Below are positions 62,078-64,000 of a DNA stretch of 64,000 bases, piece by piece. A program made the translations under genes and the position numbers. The first letter of the stretch is position 1, and each line of letters opens with the position of its first letter. This DNA is from Nymphaea colorata. Lineage: Eukaryota; Streptophyta; Magnoliopsida; Nymphaeales; Nymphaeaceae. Below the pieces are notes generated by a model. The model was not told the origin of the DNA. It did no database searches and worked only from the letters and a program-made list of their open reading frames with translations. The stretch lies in the NCBI RefSeq assembly GCF_008831285.2, contig NC_045144.1, positions 1,798,001-1,862,000 on the forward strand, written 5' to 3'.

Positions 62078-63100
62078 TATATCTGACCTTTTTCGAACAC
62101 GGTCAAGTTTGACCGATTCCAAATTTGTCTTTTTTTTTAACGATTATTTCATTTTAAATTATATATATATTTTAATGTTAAAAACAAAAAAACAAAAATC
62201 GCAAGGGTTTCGCTGGAAACCCTTTTCTCCTTTTCTCGTCTGACTTACCTCTCACAAGCCCGGCGACGAAGGCAGCGGCAGCGACGAACGTAGCGGCGAC
62301 AGCCGAGGGCAGAGGTGGCAAACGGAGGGCGGAACGGTGACAGCAGCGGCGCTCGGCGAAGGCAAACGGTAGGAGGCGACAGCAGGCAGACTGTCTTACC
62401 TCGCAAGGTATATTTTTTGTTTTTTTGTTTTTATTTTTAAACCATTTCAACGGCTCCACCCCTGCCATCGTCGCCGGCGACGACAGGCAGAATACCCATC
62501 GCCGCCAGCAACGACCGGCGATGTGTGAGAGAGAGAGAGAGAGATTCTTTGTTTTTACATGTCTCGTTAGTCGGTATGGTATGAAGCGTTTGGTGGATTT
62601 GTTCATTTATTCTTATTTGGGTTTGATTTGTATGTGCATATGGGTAGGAGACTTTGATCGATATAGAATCGAGTGTCTGAATATTATGTTTTTGTTGTTT
62701 GAAACACTTTCGGCTAAAGCTTTCTTTTGTGTTTCATTATTGGAATTTGCTTGTTCAGAGTTCTTTTCCTTCAACAGATAACTAAGTGTCTAACTAGCGG
62801 TCACTTTTGTGTGCTGGTACATCGTGCTTCTTGTTGCTCTGGCATGTGCAGCTGTTACATTTCAAAACAAGTTTCAAAGCAATAACTAGTATAGGCGAAA
62901 AGTCTTCTTTTCATGCAGTGATGCAGCTTTGCTTGTATATCTTTCACTTGGGTGACTGCAGCTCTTCCCTAGTTATGGCTGTGAATCTGTGATATATCGT
63001 TTTGTGATAGGAATAGGATTCATCTATTTCAAATGATCCCTGTTTTTATTGGTTATGTGTTGCAGCTCATTTGCTAGGTTCTGTTCAGACATAAGTTGTA

Positions 63101-63991
63101 ATGGCTGATAAAGGAAAAGAAATACTGCCTCCTACAGGAAGTGGGAATGTAGAAAGCAACAGTAGTAGCGTTAATACCACTGCATTAGAGAAGGATAATC
63201 CACAACAGCCTCTTTGGCGCTGTGTGAAAAAAATAGGAAAAGGACTAGGTGGTGGTGGGAATGTAATGTTTTCTTGCAACTTTTGTGAAATGATGTTCAC
63301 GGGCTCTTATACACGTTGCAAGTCACATTTGTTGCATATCGGAGGCGTTGGAATTAGACCATGCTCAAAACTTACCAACGAGGAGATTAAGATATTCAAA
63401 AAAGAACAAGATGCAGCTGAGACAAAGAAATCTTCATCCAAGTCAAGTGTGTCTGTTCCTCTTTATGCTGTTGAAGAACATGAAGATGCTTCAAAGAAAA
63501 GAAAAACATTAGCACAAGCATTCAATAATATGGGAAGGGCAGAGATGGATAGAAGGATCGGAAGGTTTTTTTTTTTTGCAAGTTCACTTCCTTTCAATGT
63601 AGCCAGAAGTCCTTATTGGAAGGATGTTGTTACAGGTTTGGCTAATTGTAGTTTGAGTGGTTATGTACCCCCGAGTTCAAAGAAATTGAGAACAGTAATT
63701 CTTGCAGAAGAGAAGGCAAATATTGAAAAATTATTAGAGAAGAAGAAATTTTCATGGAAACAATATGGAGTATCCATTGTTTTCGATGGGTGGACTGATA
63801 TACAAAGGCGGCCCCTGATAAATTTTATTGCTTATTCGCTTGATGGACCAATCTTCTTGAAATGTGTTGATGCATCTGGGGAGTATAAAGATGCTGAGTA
63901 TTTAAAAGTGTTATTTATAGAAGTCATCAAAGAAGTGGGTGAAGATAACGTTGTGCAAATTATTACTGATAATGCTCCAGTTTGCCAATGA
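63101..63991 (+). pseudogene. hAT-3 transposase, N-terminal part (BED and DUF659-like)
   Basis: ATG 63101 follows the probable acceptor at 63065 by 35 bases. A BED-type finger at residues 38-90 has WRCVKKI, CNFCEMMFTGSYTRCKSHL and HIGGVG. A basic Ser/Lys linker follows, then a DUF659-like catalytic region: RFFFFASSLPFNVARSPYW, VPPSSKKLR, ISIVFDGWTD-type motif (SIVFDGWTD, first Asp) and VVQIITDNAPVC (second Asp). Homologues normally continue past NAPVC, but here TGA comes two codons after it (63989-63991), so the chain stops before the rest of the catalytic and dimerisation domains. The four Phe codons arise from a T13 run (63567-63579). Confidence 0.8.
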
Positions 63992-64000
63992 GCAGAAATG

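Larger units (their letters stand above)
61978..64000 (+). mobile_element. hAT-3: hAT transposon, 5' part, runs off window
   Basis: Starts CTGTGTAACATGGGTACGC, which matches the 19-bp TIR of the element at 49770 at about 14 of 19 positions. It continues with GGTACG subterminal repeats and hairpins, a GC-rich probable untranslated exon (about 62240-62405, donor AAG|GTATAT), an intron with acceptor TTGCAG at 63060-63065, and a transposase ORF from 63101. The distal end lies beyond the window. The 8 bases before the start are GCCATCAT, the expected target duplication. Confidence 0.75.

Overview
This window looks like nuclear DNA of a flowering plant. It is AT-rich and intron-bearing, carries long TA, GA and GT microsatellites, and most recognisable coding sequence belongs to plant transposable elements (Ty3/Gypsy, L1-type LINE, hAT, and CACTA- and Tourist-like pieces). 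I see no operons, no bacterial genes and no CRISPR. The species cannot be named from the sequence alone.

Layout. 1-2390: unassigned. 2394-3022: Tourist-like MITE. 3239-3292: remnant of a plastid-type tRNA-Val(GAC). 3580-12291 (minus): a seven-exon gene of the neprosin (DUF239, glutamic peptidase) family with well-formed splice sites, but at least three exons carry single-base frameshifts. 12735-14360: repeat-rich DNA with GAGCTCG motifs. About 14430-20040 (plus): a decayed L1-like LINE with ORF1 (CCHC knuckle), endonuclease, reverse transcriptase (YADD kept) and zf-RVT. 21400-37611 (minus): a complete but dead 16.2-kb Ty3/Gypsy element with 3.7-3.9-kb LTRs and a perfect 5-bp target duplication GTGAG. 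Its domain order, with a second RNase H, suggests the Tat lineage, and it has an extra plant-mobile-domain-like ORF upstream of gag.

The right half is dominated by hAT elements. hAT-1 spans 39978-46101 (minus) and is interrupted by a 264-bp MITE with a perfect 8-bp target duplication. A 1042-bp non-autonomous element lies at 49770-50811 (perfect 19-bp TIRs and 8-bp target duplication). hAT-2, about 53040-56257 (plus), is a close relative of hAT-1. hAT-3 begins at 61978 and runs off the window; its TIR resembles that of the 1042-bp element, so hAT-3 is a plausible autonomous relative of it. Between them are two broken host-gene pieces: the C-terminal part of an uncharacterised plant protein (52072-52520, minus) and a single cytosolic-type fructose-1,6-bisphosphatase exon (about 59224-59324, minus). 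There are also a 68-bp minisatellite, a diverged 0.3-kb tandem duplication, a small hAT-like MITE and a CACTA terminal fragment.

No gene in the window reads as an uninterrupted functional host gene. The neprosin gene is the only near-complete one; its frameshifts are either recent pseudogenisation or consensus errors. I did not find a convincing new system. The most unusual items are the mobile-domain ORF in the Gypsy element, the large structural difference between its two LTRs, the GC-rich ORF-bearing segment found in only one LTR, and the TIR link between hAT-3 and the 1042-bp element.
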